From assembly GCA_048814795.1 (NCBI GenBank), contig CP184673.1:558001-622000 (forward strand): a DNA stretch of 64,000 nucleotides. The letters run 5' to 3'. The position numbers and the translations under genes are program-made. This document shows, piece by piece, positions 8,599 to 17,099 of this stretch (within the stretch, counting starts at the first letter, position 1; every line of letters starts with the position of its first letter). A model generated the notes under the pieces. It saw nothing but the letters and a program-made list of their open reading frames with translations, did no database searches and was not told where the DNA came from. Source of the DNA: Thermatribacter sp048814795. GTDB lineage: Bacteria > Atribacterota > Atribacteria > Atribacterales > Thermatribacteraceae.

Positions 8599-9939
8599 AT
8601 GCCTTATTTTCCAGAGGATTTCATTTTTGGCGTGGCCACCGCTTCCTATCAGATTGAGGGTGCATGGAACGAAGAGGGAAAGGGCGAAAGTATCTGGGAT
8701 CGCTTCTCACATACTCCGGGGAACATTGAGGACGGAACTACAGGGGATGTAGCTTGTGACCACTACCACCGTTTTGAAGAAGACGTGGAGCTTTTAAAAG
8801 AGCTCGGTGTTGATGCCTATCGTTTTTCCATATCCTGGCCCCGGATATTTCCGGAGGGAAGGGGCCGGGTAAACGAGAAGGGGGTTAATTTTTATCGCTC
8901 GCTTATAGAAAAACTGCAGGAAGCAGGTATTAAACCCGTGGTAACTCTTTATCACTGGGACCTTCCTCAGGCTTTGCAGGATAGGGGGGGTTGGGAAAAC
9001 AAAGAGACCGTGGAAGCCTTTGCGGAATATGCGCGCTTCCTTTTCCAAAGCTTTGGAGAAGAAGTTTTTCTGTGGATTACTCATAACGAGCCCTGGGTGA
9101 TTTCTTTTGTGGGACATTATGAAGGAAGACATGCACCGGGCAAACGGGATTTCAAAGCTGCACTCCAGGTGAGCCGTAATCTGCTCCTTTCTCACGGCCT
9201 TGCTGTGCAGGCTTTTCGGGAAGAGAAGACACTGGGTTCCATTGGGATAACTCTCAATCTCACGCCGGTACACCCCTTTTCAGATAGCGAGGAGGATATT
9301 CTGGCGGCTAAGCGCTGCGATGGTTACTTTAATCGCTGGTTTCTGGATCCTCTTTTCAGGGGAGAATTTCCGGAGGACATGCTTCTTTGGTATGAAAAAA
9401 AGGGTTTTGTCTTTTCTCAGTTGAGCGAAGAGGAAAGTTCTCTGGTTGCTCAACCCCTCGATTTTTTGGGAATTAACTATTACTTTCGACGAGTGGTTGG
9501 CAAAGGCGAGGAAGCAGTTTTCGAGGTAGACTTTTTTGATCCTCCTCAGAGCGAGTACACCGATATGGGCTGGGAAATATATCCTGAGGGTCTTTACGAG
9601 ATTGTGAAGAGGGTTAGCGAAGAATATCAACCGGAGGATATCTACATCACTGAAAACGGCATTGCTCTTCCCGACCAGCCTGACTCCAGAGGACGAATCA
9701 ACGATCAGAAGCGCATCGATTACCTGCGTTCACATCTTTTGGCCCTGCATCGTGCTGTGGATGAAGGTTGTCCGGTCTCGGGATATTTTGTGTGGAGCCT
9801 TATGGACAATTTTGAGTGGAGTTTCGGGTTTTCCAAGCGCTTCGGGCTGGTTTACGTGGACTACACTACTCTGCAGAGGATCAAAAAAGCCAGCTTTTAC
9901 TGGTATCAGAAAGTGATTAAGTCGAAGAGAGTGGATTAG
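8599..9939 (+). CDS. Glycoside hydrolase family 1 beta-glucosidase/beta-galactosidase
   Basis: 446 residues, the usual GH1 length. FIFGVATASYQIEG is the N-terminal signature. THNEPW carries the acid/base Glu and YITENG the nucleophile Glu. WSLMDNFEWSFGF near the C terminus is the +1/-1 sugar-binding segment. No signal peptide, so it cleaves imported beta-glycosides in the cytoplasm. Start chosen at ATG 8599 behind GGGGGGAG. Fits an organism with several sugar importers. Confidence 0.95.
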   Translation: MPYFPEDFIFGVATASYQIEGAWNEEGKGESIWDRFSHTPGNIEDGTTGDVACDHYHRFEEDVELLKELGVDAYRFSISWPRIFPEGRGRVNEKGVNFYRSLIEKLQEAGIKPVVTLYHWDLPQALQDRGGWENKETVEAFAEYARFLFQSFGEEVFLWITHNEPWVISFVGHYEGRHAPGKRDFKAALQVSRNLLLSHGLAVQAFREEKTLGSIGITLNLTPVHPFSDSEEDILAAKRCDGYFNRWFLDPLFRGEFPEDMLLWYEKKGFVFSQLSEEESSLVAQPLDFLGINYYFRRVVGKGEEAVFEVDFFDPPQSEYTDMGWEIYPEGLYEIVKRVSEEYQPEDIYITENGIALPDQPDSRGRINDQKRIDYLRSHLLALHRAVDEGCPVSGYFVWSLMDNFEWSFGFSKRFGLVYVDYTTLQRIKKASFYWYQKVIKSKRVD

Positions 9940-9997
9940 CTGGGCAGTTTGATGGTTTTAGTGAAAGAGGTAGTTTTGTCACGAGGAGGGTTGTGAT

Positions 9998-10519
9998 GTG
10001 CAGACCAGAGAAATAACCAAATTAGCCGTATTGATTGCTGTGGGGGTGGCTTTACCTTATTTTTTCCATGTTAGTGGCCTTCCTGGACAGGTTTTTCTAC
10101 CCATGCACATACCAGCGTTTTTAGGAGGTTTTTTGCTTCGTAGTGGTGGAGAGGCCTTTCTAGCCGGGTTGATTTTACCTCCTCTGAATTTTTTGGTTTC
10201 TGGAAGACCTGTTTTTCCTGCTCTGATAGCCATGATGTTTGAGCTTGGGGTTTATGGTTTATCCACTTTTTTGTTTTATTGGCGCTTACGCTGGGGTATT
10301 CTTTCTTCTCTAATTGTGGCCATGTTTTTGGGAAGGGGTGTTTTTCTTCTGAGCAGCTGGATTTTGTTTTCCCTTTTAGGGCGGTCGTTTGGGCTAATTC
10401 CTCTCCTTCAGACCCTGTTCATCGTGGCTTTGCCAGGGATTCTGGTTCAGTTGATTTTGTTGCCTTTTCTGGCTGGTGCCTTGCTAAAAAGAGAAAAAGA
10501 AACTCTCCGCTTTTTCTGA
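9998..10519 (+). CDS. ECF transporter S component
   Basis: 173 residues, 5-6 hydrophobic helices. The N-terminal basic-amphipathic segment followed by LPMHIPAFLGGFLL resembles other ECF S components, including the panT-like gene at 43.9 kb (VMHIPAIIGGLLGG). GTG start 7 nt after GAGGAGGG. No ECF A/A'/T genes are in the window, so it is a stand-alone (group II) S component that would use a shared energy module. Substrate unknown, probably a vitamin. Confidence 0.75.
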   Translation: MQTREITKLAVLIAVGVALPYFFHVSGLPGQVFLPMHIPAFLGGFLLRSGGEAFLAGLILPPLNFLVSGRPVFPALIAMMFELGVYGLSTFLFYWRLRWGILSSLIVAMFLGRGVFLLSSWILFSLLGRSFGLIPLLQTLFIVALPGILVQLILLPFLAGALLKREKETLRFF

Positions 10520-10539
10520 GAGGAATCTGGGTTGCCTTG

Positions 10540-10570
10540 CGGGGGCACTTCCGCGCCCCCGGATTTTTAT
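10540..10570 (+). terminator. Intrinsic terminator after the ECF S gene
   Basis: CGGGGGC (10540-10546), 8-nt loop, GCCCCCG (10555-10561), then ATTTTTATTT. It overlaps the last codons and stop of the convergent reductase gene on the minus strand. Confidence 0.75.
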
Positions 10571-10968
10571 TTCCAGAAAAGACCGCAGTGGCAGCGGCCG
10601 TTTTTTTCGACACTTCCCTGACGAGTTTCCAGGCAGGGACAGACGTTTTCCGGTATGTTATCAATCTTGCAGGGGCAGTAGAAATCCCCAAAGCGTTCGT
10701 ATTTTTTAAGCAGACCCTCGATGAGGGGCTTTTTCATTTCGTTGAAACGGTACCCCCTGAGGCGGGCAAAGTTTTCTACACGTTGAGTTATTTCTTCTTG
10801 AGGGGAAAGGTCAGAGGGTCGCTGAGCCTTCAGGGTTCCTTCCTCTTCCACGAGTTCTAAAACTGCACCGCATACCGGACAGACTATTTTTTTCCCAATT
10901 TCTTTTTCCTCTTTGTATATGAAGGAAGTCTGACATACCGGGCAAAAAAGTTTCTCATTTGAGTTCAT
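10567..10968 (-). CDS. Ferredoxin:thioredoxin reductase catalytic chain with N-terminal zinc ribbon
   Basis: 133 residues from ATG 10968. The C-terminal part has the family's cysteine pattern: CPC, then NVCPC, then GRCHCGLF, which binds a [4Fe-4S] cluster next to a redox-active disulfide. Residues 1-45 form a zinc ribbon (CPVC...CPVC) not found in plant FTR. The enzyme passes electrons from ferredoxin to thioredoxin-like proteins without NADPH. It overlaps the glutaredoxin-like gene upstream by 14 nt, so that protein is the probable partner. Confidence 0.88.
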   Translation of the reverse strand: MNSNEKLFCPVCQTSFIYKEEKEIGKKIVCPVCGAVLELVEEEGTLKAQRPSDLSPQEEITQRVENFARLRGYRFNEMKKPLIEGLLKKYERFGDFYCPCKIDNIPENVCPCLETRQGSVEKNGRCHCGLFWK

Positions 10969-11212
10969 CTTTAAGCGCCTCCCTGATTTTGAGTTCATCA
11001 TATCCCACAATTACCTCGTCTTCGATGACAATCACCGGAAAAGCTCTTCTTCCCGATATAGCCTGAACTTTCTGAACAGTTTGTTCTTTTTCCGCTTCTG
11101 GTAGAAGGTCGACATCTACAAAATCGAAGGGGATATTGTTTTTTTCGAAGAACTGTTTGGTCATCTTGCAGAAAGGGCAAGTGCTCAGTGCATAAAGCAT
11201 AACTTTTTTCAT
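10955..11212 (-). CDS. Glutaredoxin-like/NrdH-type thiol-disulfide protein
   Basis: 85 residues from ATG 11212 behind GGGAGG. STCPFCKM gives the CPFC active site, and the FPVIVIEDE segment carries the cis-Pro of the thioredoxin fold. Its stop overlaps the start of the ferredoxin:thioredoxin reductase gene. No glutathione synthesis is seen here, so it is probably reduced directly by the FTR encoded next to it rather than by glutathione. Confidence 0.9.
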   Translation of the reverse strand: MKKVMLYALSTCPFCKMTKQFFEKNNIPFDFVDVDLLPEAEKEQTVQKVQAISGRRAFPVIVIEDEVIVGYDELKIREALKDELK

Positions 11213-11425
11213 GATTTTTCCTCCCGTTTGTTGATCTTTGTTCAATATTAAACCAGATAAGCCGGTTTTTATTCAGTTGGGTAGTGAATTCGGGGGATTT
11301 GTTGGTTTGAGAGTATCGTTAGGACTATGGGGGAGCGCGAGGGGGCAGTAATGCCCCTCAATTTATTGAGGGGAGGACGTCGCTTCTGTAGAGGATTTTT
11401 ATAAAACTTTCCTTCCTTCTGCATT
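11213..11425. other. Intergenic stretch with an isolated 9-bp hairpin
   Basis: CCCCTCAAT (11354-11362) and ATTGAGGGG (11365-11373) form a perfect palindrome with no T run on either side, so it is not a classical terminator. It could terminate weakly, be a protein site, or be part of a decayed leader. The remainder is the upstream region of the glutaredoxin-like gene (minus) and the eroded start of the DeoR remnant (plus); no convincing promoter was found. Confidence 0.4.
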
Positions 11426-11524
11426 GTACCACTGGAAGAAGTGGACATTTTGATTACTGATCTAATTGATAAGGAATACGAAAAGTATTTCCGAGAAGCG
11501 GGAGTTGAAGTAGTCCTGGTTTAA
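11426..11524 (+). pseudogene. C-terminal remnant of a DeoR/GlpR-family sugar regulator
   Basis: The plus strand from 11426 reads VPLEEVDILITD, then a linker, then REAGVEVVLV and a stop at 11522-11524. This is the characteristic tail of DeoR-type sugar-phosphate-sensing repressors. No upstream reading frame for the rest of the protein survives. The piece lies just beyond the end of a minus-strand sugar ABC operon, which suggests that operon or a deleted predecessor once had a different regulator. Confidence 0.6.
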
Positions 11525-11560
11525 TATTGAAAGCTGTTATCATTGGTTATGTGTTGTTTT

Positions 11561-12400
11561 TTAACTTTTTAGCGCTCCTAAGGTGAGACCACGAACCAGA
11601 TATTTTTGTACCAATAGAGCAAACAGCAATACTGGTGCAGTGGCAACTACTCCAACCGCGGCCATTTCGCCCCAAATTACACCTAAAACTGATAAGAAAA
11701 AGGTGACAGTTGTGGGTACAGTTCTTGCATTAAAACTCGTCAAAAAGAATGCCAGCGCAAACTCGTTCCAAGATTGTATTACACAGAAAATTGCAGTGGC
11801 AGCTATGCCTGGTAAAATTAGAGGAAAAACTACTCTGAACAGACCCTGAATTCTTGAACATCCGTCAATCCAAGCTGCTTCTTCGACTTCTTGGGGTATT
11901 TCTTCAATAAAGCCCCTCATCATCCATACCGTAAAAGGAATATTAAAGCTGAGATAAACTATTATCAGCAAGATGTGCGTATCTAAAAGACCAATAAATC
12001 TCCCTAATAAGAAAAAGGGAATTACCACTGCCATTGGTGGTAACATACGCAAGGAGAGAATCCAAAAAGCGATATCCTCTCGGCGCGGGAATTGGAAGCG
12101 AGCCAAACCATATGCGGCAAGGGTACCCAAGGCCAGTGATATCAAAGTTGTGAGAGATACCACAATGGTGCTGTTTTTTATGTACATAAATAGATTCCTT
12201 TTTTGAAAAACAGATTGATAATTTTCAAGTGTAGGGCTAAATATCCATACCGAAGGATCGATAGTTTGAACTCTGGTTTTCAAAGAGGTCATAACCATCC
12301 ACACAAAGGGGAAAATGCAAGCAATAATCACTATTGCGATTAGGGCATCTAATATAATATTTTTAAAAATTTTTTTTCTTTTTGCTTTACGCAAAATCAC
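11561..12400 (-). CDS. Sugar ABC transporter permease, MalG/UgpE type
   Basis: 279 residues, six transmembrane helices. The EAA loop (EEAAWIDGCSR..., ending PLILPG) that contacts the ATPase is clear. It overlaps the upstream MalF-type permease gene by 4 nt (ATGA) and is the last gene of the minus-strand operon ROK - Gfo/Idh/MocA - binding protein - permease - permease. No ATPase gene is present, so a shared MsmX/UgpC-type ATPase elsewhere is expected. Confidence 0.92.
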   Translation of the reverse strand: MILRKAKRKKIFKNIILDALIAIVIIACIFPFVWMVMTSLKTRVQTIDPSVWIFSPTLENYQSVFQKRNLFMYIKNSTIVVSLTTLISLALGTLAAYGLARFQFPRREDIAFWILSLRMLPPMAVVIPFFLLGRFIGLLDTHILLIIVYLSFNIPFTVWMMRGFIEEIPQEVEEAAWIDGCSRIQGLFRVVFPLILPGIAATAIFCVIQSWNEFALAFFLTSFNARTVPTTVTFFLSVLGVIWGEMAAVGVVATAPVLLFALLVQKYLVRGLTLGALKS

Positions 12401-13275
12401 TCTCCTCCTTTCTGGCTTTTTCTTAAGCTTCTAAGTAACGCTATAGTCAAAAAAGTACTAATTAAAAGGAGGATTACCGCATTGGCGGAAGAACGGCCTA
12501 TCCAGTTGGTATGTCTGAACCCTAAGCGATAAATATGGAGGCTCATCAACTCAGTAGCATTGCCGGGTCCGCCTTGAGTTAGGCCATATACGACGTCAAA
12601 TATTTTTAGGGCATCAATTGAGCGCAGGAGTAAGGCTACTATAATCATGGGTTTTAGAAGGGGAAGAGTTAAAAAGTAGAAAATTTGAGTAGAAGTGGCT
12701 CCATCTACGATTGCCGCTTCATAGGGTTCTTGAGGTAAGGATTGCAAGCCAGCATATAGTATTAAAGCCATAAAGGGAGTCCATTCCCATATATCTACTA
12801 TTATTAAAGACCAAAAAGCCTCTTTGTAACCAAGCCAGTTAACCTTACCGATAGAAAACAAGGACAATATATAATTTAAAACCCCATATTCTGTGTTTAA
12901 CATGAGTTTCCAGATTAAGGATATGATGGTTGGCGTTATTACCATAGGTATGATTAAAAAAGACATCCAAAGCCTTTTGCCCCATAACCTTCTATGAAAT
13001 AGTAAAGCAATGCCTAAACCGAGTGCAAATTCACAAGCTACTGTTAGCCCCATGAATAGTATACTTAGTTTGAGAGAGTGCCAAAAATCTTTGTCTTCGG
13101 TAAAAAGGTAGACATAGTTATCCAAACCTACAAAGGATCTTTTTTCCCACCCCATGGAAAGATCATAATTGGTAAAACTGACATACCATAAAAAAATAGT
13201 TGGAAAAATAACGATAAGGACTAATGCTATTAAAGCTGGAAGGACGAAAAAATAATGCTCTTTTTTCCTGCTCAT
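12397..13275 (-). CDS. Sugar ABC transporter permease, MalF/UgpA type
   Basis: 292 residues with six transmembrane helices and the EAA loop (YEAAIVDGAT, then PLLKP). The CUT1-type permease pair is completed by the next gene. It follows the binding-protein gene by 65 nt, a gap that contains a 15-bp hairpin, and overlaps the downstream permease start. The substrate is likely an oligosaccharide or sugar derivative. Confidence 0.92.
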   Translation of the reverse strand: MSRKKEHYFFVLPALIALVLIVIFPTIFLWYVSFTNYDLSMGWEKRSFVGLDNYVYLFTEDKDFWHSLKLSILFMGLTVACEFALGLGIALLFHRRLWGKRLWMSFLIIPMVITPTIISLIWKLMLNTEYGVLNYILSLFSIGKVNWLGYKEAFWSLIIVDIWEWTPFMALILYAGLQSLPQEPYEAAIVDGATSTQIFYFLTLPLLKPMIIVALLLRSIDALKIFDVVYGLTQGGPGNATELMSLHIYRLGFRHTNWIGRSSANAVILLLISTFLTIALLRSLRKSQKGGE

Positions 13276-13298
13276 CTGTTCCGGTTTTCTCCTTTCTG

Positions 13299-13335
13299 AG
13301 CGGAAGGTGGAGATATCTTTTCTCCACCTTCCGCT
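13299..13335 (-). promoter_or_regulatory. Hairpin between binding-protein and permease genes
   Basis: On the minus strand, AGCGGAAGGTGGAGA, a 7-nt loop, then its perfect complement (15-bp stem). It begins 5 nt after the stop of the binding protein. No T run follows, so it is probably a 3' stabiliser or processing element for the upstream message. The other three sugar-binding-protein genes in the window have an equivalent hairpin. Confidence 0.7.
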
Positions 13336-13340
13336 TTGAG

Positions 13341-14687
13341 TTACTCTTCTTCTGCCATTATTTTTTCTACTTCAATTTGGGCTTTGTCTAAAGCTTCTTT
13401 TGCCGTCATTTGGCCAGCGAGCACGGCAGAACCATAATCACCAACTACTTCCAAGACTTTCATAAACTTGGGATGAGGAGGAATCCAGCTTATACCAGCT
13501 TTTACCAGATTATTGGCTCTTTCAAGAGATTCGAGTTGAATAGGGAATGTCCAGTTTTCTGCTACGAGTTCTGGATCTTCATATACTGACTTGCGTACAG
13601 GAGTACCACCATTTTTGACATATTCTTTGGCTTTGTAGCGACTGGTCATCCAAACGATGAACGCCCAAGCGGCTTGTTTTTGCTTGTCACTTATATCGCT
13701 TGATATGCCAACGTTCCAACCTGCAAGAGCTCCATATGCACCAGCAGGTCCTTTGGGAGGAGGCACAAAATTTGCTTTATCAGCAATTAGAGATTTTGTG
13801 GGATCAATAATCCAGGGAGTAAGCGCAGTGGAGTCAAACCACATAGCAGTTCTTCCAGAGGTAAAGGCGGATACCGCTTCTTCGTGAGTATATACACCTA
13901 TATCGGGAGGACCTTGCTTTAGGAGATCGACATAATATTCGAGAGAGGCGACTGTTTCTGGGCTATTAACCAGGACTTCCCAGGTTTTTTGATCTAAAAA
14001 TTGACCCCCAAGCTGATACATAACAGTCATCCATCCAGAACCAAAATGTATTCCCTTTTGTCCTCGCATAGCTATTCCGTATAGATTTTCTTCTTTCCCT
14101 TTGAAGAACTTGGCAAGGTTTAACAAATCATCCATGGTTTCAGGTGGACGCTGACCGTATTCTTCGAAGAGGTCCTTGCGATAACCGACGTATCGAGTTT
14201 CACCGGCTACCGGTATTCCGTATATTACTCCTTTGTATTTACCAATACCATCACGATAGGCAGGTAGTATATCTTCGTAGTCAAACCACTCGGGAGTAAT
14301 ATCTTTGTTTTCTAAGAGTGGTTTCAAGTCTATGGCTACGCCACTTGGTGCATATTCGGCAAGATTGAAGGCATCGATTAATAACACATCATATACTCCT
14401 GTCTTTCCTTGGTGTTCTATTAATAGTTTTTGTCTTAAGTAGCCCTCCTCGATAATATCCCATCTTACTTTGATACCGGTCAGTTCAGTAAATTCTTTGA
14501 CCATTTGCTGCATAGCGTCGGTGGTGGGGTGGGGGCAAAAAGCACAGGTTATAGTCGTTCCTCCAAGGTTTTCTCTAACTGTGTTTACCCATTTTTCGAC
14601 TTCTGGTGGCAATTGGGCGAAGCAAAGAAAGCTAATGGAAAATGTTACAACCAATATCACCAAAATACCTACCAAAACATTTCGCAT
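13341..14687 (-). CDS. Extracellular sugar-binding protein of an ABC importer (family 1)
   Basis: 448 residues. Residues 1-26 are a Sec signal peptide ending SFLCFAQ; the cysteine is not in a lipobox, so a soluble periplasmic protein is more likely. The body has the family features: KVRWDIIEEG, GKTGVYDVLLID, VYGIPVAGETRYVGYRKDLFE, and a late FIVWMTS. ATG 14687 has AAGGAGGTG upstream. The gene is bracketed by an orphan Shine-Dalgarno-like element at 14754-14763 and the hairpin at 13299-13335. Confidence 0.93.
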   Translation of the reverse strand: MRNVLVGILVILVVTFSISFLCFAQLPPEVEKWVNTVRENLGGTTITCAFCPHPTTDAMQQMVKEFTELTGIKVRWDIIEEGYLRQKLLIEHQGKTGVYDVLLIDAFNLAEYAPSGVAIDLKPLLENKDITPEWFDYEDILPAYRDGIGKYKGVIYGIPVAGETRYVGYRKDLFEEYGQRPPETMDDLLNLAKFFKGKEENLYGIAMRGQKGIHFGSGWMTVMYQLGGQFLDQKTWEVLVNSPETVASLEYYVDLLKQGPPDIGVYTHEEAVSAFTSGRTAMWFDSTALTPWIIDPTKSLIADKANFVPPPKGPAGAYGALAGWNVGISSDISDKQKQAAWAFIVWMTSRYKAKEYVKNGGTPVRKSVYEDPELVAENWTFPIQLESLERANNLVKAGISWIPPHPKFMKVLEVVGDYGSAVLAGQMTAKEALDKAQIEVEKIMAEEE

Positions 14688-14753
14688 CAAAAGACACCTC
14701 CTTAAATGATTTTTTTATAAGAATTAGGTAATATGTTTCGTTATTCTTGTTCT

Positions 14754-14763
14754 ATCACCTCCT
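14754..14763 (-). promoter_or_regulatory. Orphan perfect Shine-Dalgarno (AGGAGGTGAT) upstream of a binding-protein gene
   Basis: The minus strand carries AGGAGGTGAT, complementary to the full 3' end of 16S rRNA, 2 nt after the stop of the dehydrogenase gene. No ATG, GTG or TTG lies at usable spacing after it. The binding-protein start is 66 nt further on and has its own ribosome site. This resembles the 5' stabiliser elements (STAB-SD) known from Bacillus cryIIIA. Confidence 0.5.
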
Positions 14764-14765
14764 TT

Positions 14766-15794
14766 TCAATCATACCTTACCTCTTTGGGTGTTCTTTCTT
14801 TGGCTGAATCCATTAGGGTCAATATTACTTTGCTAACACGATAGCCGTCTTCGAAAGTGGCTAAAAACTCTCTTCCATCGGCTAATCGCTCTATAAAGTC
14901 GCGTATGCTTTCGTGAGCAAATCCCATTGGTTTTCCATGAACGGTGGGCATTACCAAAATATCCGGGTGATCACTCTTCTTTTCGAGATAGCGTTCAAAG
15001 GCCTGGTTGTTGGTAAGGTCCATATTGATCATTCCTTTGCTGCCCAGTATGTTTAGTTTGATGTCGTTCCAATGAGGATTAGTATTGGGAACAATCCAGT
15101 TGTTCTCGATGGTAGCAATAGTACCGTTTTCAAATTCTAAGATGCTTTGATATATGTCTGCTACAGGGATGTTTTTTCTTATTAAAACCTCTGCCCTTGA
15201 GACAGAATAAACTCTTTGTACTTCGCTATCAATTAAAAAACGGAGGGTATCGATGGTATGACTTCCAAGAAACCAGAGCACGGAGGATTTGCTTGCCCAG
15301 GAGAGCATTTGGGTTGGAACATAAATGATGTCGTTTAAACGATAATACATGGAAATAACCTTTCCTAATTCACCTTTTTGAATACTTTCTTTGGCTATTG
15401 AAAAGGGTGGGCTGAAACGGGCGTGAAAATCAACCATGACACGGCATCCTGAGCTATCATAAGCTTCTTTCATGGCTTGCAAATCTTCGTTGGTGGTTGC
15501 CAGGGGTTTTTCCACTATAACATGCTTTCCAGCTTCTAAAGCGGCTATAAAGGGTTCGCGATGTGCAAAATCAGGGGTGGTTATGGCTACCGCCTGTATT
15601 TTTGGGTCTTCAAGCATCTTCCTAAAGTCAGTGTAGTAGTTTTTAGCTCCGTATTTGAGGGCCAGTTTGCGAGCTCTTTCTTCTGCTATATCACAAACTG
15701 CGATTAGCTCCGATAGATGGTGAGAGGCATAAATCTTGGCATGCGTTTCACCCCAGATTCCTGCTCCTATCACTCCAAAGCCTATTTTCTCCAT
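14766..15794 (-). CDS. Gfo/Idh/MocA-family NAD(P)-dependent sugar dehydrogenase
   Basis: 342 residues. The Rossmann start GFGVIGAGIWGETHAKIY is followed by the EKPLATT motif with the catalytic Lys. The C-terminal alpha/beta domain includes LGSHTIDTLRFL with the usual His/Asp pair. Such enzymes oxidise or epimerise sugars such as inositols and glucosides at one hydroxyl. It lies between a ROK regulator (3 nt gap) and an ABC binding protein, so it acts on the imported sugar. Confidence 0.9.
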   Translation of the reverse strand: MEKIGFGVIGAGIWGETHAKIYASHHLSELIAVCDIAEERARKLALKYGAKNYYTDFRKMLEDPKIQAVAITTPDFAHREPFIAALEAGKHVIVEKPLATTNEDLQAMKEAYDSSGCRVMVDFHARFSPPFSIAKESIQKGELGKVISMYYRLNDIIYVPTQMLSWASKSSVLWFLGSHTIDTLRFLIDSEVQRVYSVSRAEVLIRKNIPVADIYQSILEFENGTIATIENNWIVPNTNPHWNDIKLNILGSKGMINMDLTNNQAFERYLEKKSDHPDILVMPTVHGKPMGFAHESIRDFIERLADGREFLATFEDGYRVSKVILTLMDSAKERTPKEVRYD

Positions 15795-15797
15795 CTG

Positions 15798-16979
15798 TTA
15801 TTTTCCTCCTTCCGTAAATTCATAGGGATTAAAGAGATGTTCCATCACCAAAGCAGCACCCCATAACACCTCTTTATCTTTTTGAAGGGAGCTTACCGCT
15901 AAAGTAACTTTTCTGGCCAAAGGTTCAAGGGCTCTTTCGTTTAATCTTTCTTTAACTTTTTTGAGTAATAAAAAAGGATCGATTTGGGTTAGAGCACCGG
16001 TGAAAACTACCTTTTCAGGAGCCAATATATTTACAATAACTGCTGTTAAATCTCCAAGGCGCAAAAAAACATCTTCCAATGTTTTTTTAACTTTGAATTC
16101 TTTTTTCCTCTTGATTAGTTCTTGAATGGCGATTTCTGTTTCATAATCACCTTTACCATTTAGTTTTTCCATAAGTTTAGGTAGCGCTATAGAAGTTTCT
16201 AAGCAGCCCTTTTTGCCACAAAAGCATAGCTCTTGGCTATTGTCCAGGGCTATATGTCCAACTTCTCCTGCTCCATCTTCCGCGCCCCTGTATATTCGTT
16301 CTTCAATAACAATACCCATACCCAAAGCTTCGCCACAGTTAATACAAACAAAGTTCCTGTTTTCTTGAGCCAGGCCGAACCACATTTCTCCCAAGGTAGC
16401 AGCAATGGTCCTGTTATCTATAACAACCGGAATGTTTTTCAATAAGTGTTCCTTAACCATTTCTAAAAATGGGAGATTTTTCCAGCTGAGGTGAGCAGCG
16501 TATTCTATCGTGCCTTGTTTGTGGTGTACTATGCCTGGCACTCCTATTCCTATACCTAAGAGATCTTCGGGATGGGAATTTTGTAGTATCTTCTGAATTA
16601 GACATACTAACTCACGAGCCACTTGATTGGGCGATGCATTTTGGATTGTAAGGCTTTCCCTGTAGAGTATTGAACCATTCAGATTTATGAGAGCTGCTAT
16701 AATTTCTCCTGAGTCTTTGACTAATGCACCTATTAAGCGTGGTCCGCGTGGATTTATAGAAAGAAGAATAGGTTTTTTGCCAATGGAAGACCTTGCTCGT
16801 CCTGTTTCTACTAATAGATTTTCTGCTATTAGTTCCTTTACTATCTGAGATACAGTTGATTTGCTTAATCCGAAAAAAGAGCCTATTTGGGTTCGAGATA
16901 TGCTCTTGTTTTTCCATACCGAGCGGAAAACAAGCTTTTTATGTACTTCGCTTATACGAGGGGCAGTAAAAGTACGCAT
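15798..16979 (-). CDS. ROK-family transcriptional regulator
   Basis: 393 residues: an N-terminal winged helix-turn-helix (about residues 18-65, ISRTQIGSFFGLSKSTVSQIVKEL) and a C-terminal sugar-kinase-like ROK domain with an ATP-site DNRT segment and the zinc motif CFCGKKGCLE. NagC/XylR-type regulators of this build repress sugar operons until sugar binds. It is the first gene of the minus operon and probably represses its own promoter (17020-17048). Confidence 0.92.
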   Translation of the reverse strand: MRTFTAPRISEVHKKLVFRSVWKNKSISRTQIGSFFGLSKSTVSQIVKELIAENLLVETGRARSSIGKKPILLSINPRGPRLIGALVKDSGEIIAALINLNGSILYRESLTIQNASPNQVARELVCLIQKILQNSHPEDLLGIGIGVPGIVHHKQGTIEYAAHLSWKNLPFLEMVKEHLLKNIPVVIDNRTIAATLGEMWFGLAQENRNFVCINCGEALGMGIVIEERIYRGAEDGAGEVGHIALDNSQELCFCGKKGCLETSIALPKLMEKLNGKGDYETEIAIQELIKRKKEFKVKKTLEDVFLRLGDLTAVIVNILAPEKVVFTGALTQIDPFLLLKKVKERLNERALEPLARKVTLAVSSLQKDKEVLWGAALVMEHLFNPYEFTEGGK

Positions 16980-16982
16980 TTT

Positions 16983-17001
16983 GTTTGTTCTGGAAACGAA
17001 C
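16983..17001 (-). promoter_or_regulatory. Candidate operator of the ROK regulator
   Basis: An imperfect palindrome, GTTtGTTctggaaAACgAAC in outline (outer half-sites GTTNGTT and AACNAAC). It lies between the predicted transcription start (about 17013) and the regulator's start codon at 16979, where bound repressor would block elongation. Supported only by symmetry and position. Confidence 0.3.
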
Positions 17002-17019
17002 TATTTTAAATGCGAATAA

Positions 17020-17048
17020 ATGATAATCCTTTTTTTCTTCTTTGTCAA
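17020..17048 (-). promoter_or_regulatory. Sigma70-type promoter for the ROK operon
   Basis: Minus strand: a perfect -35 TTGACA (17043-17048), 17-bp spacer, and -10 TATCAT (17020-17025; 5 of 6). Transcription would start near 17013, about 33 nt before the ROK start codon. Confidence 0.65.
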
Positions 17049-17099
17049 TGTAATGTGGTGCTGGCCCCCAAAATTCCCTGTAAAAGAGCAGCAGGCAAC

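Noticed and set aside
16612..16917. Minus-strand 101-codon frame within the ROK gene
   Set aside because: Lies in another frame of a well-supported regulator and has no recognisable pattern.
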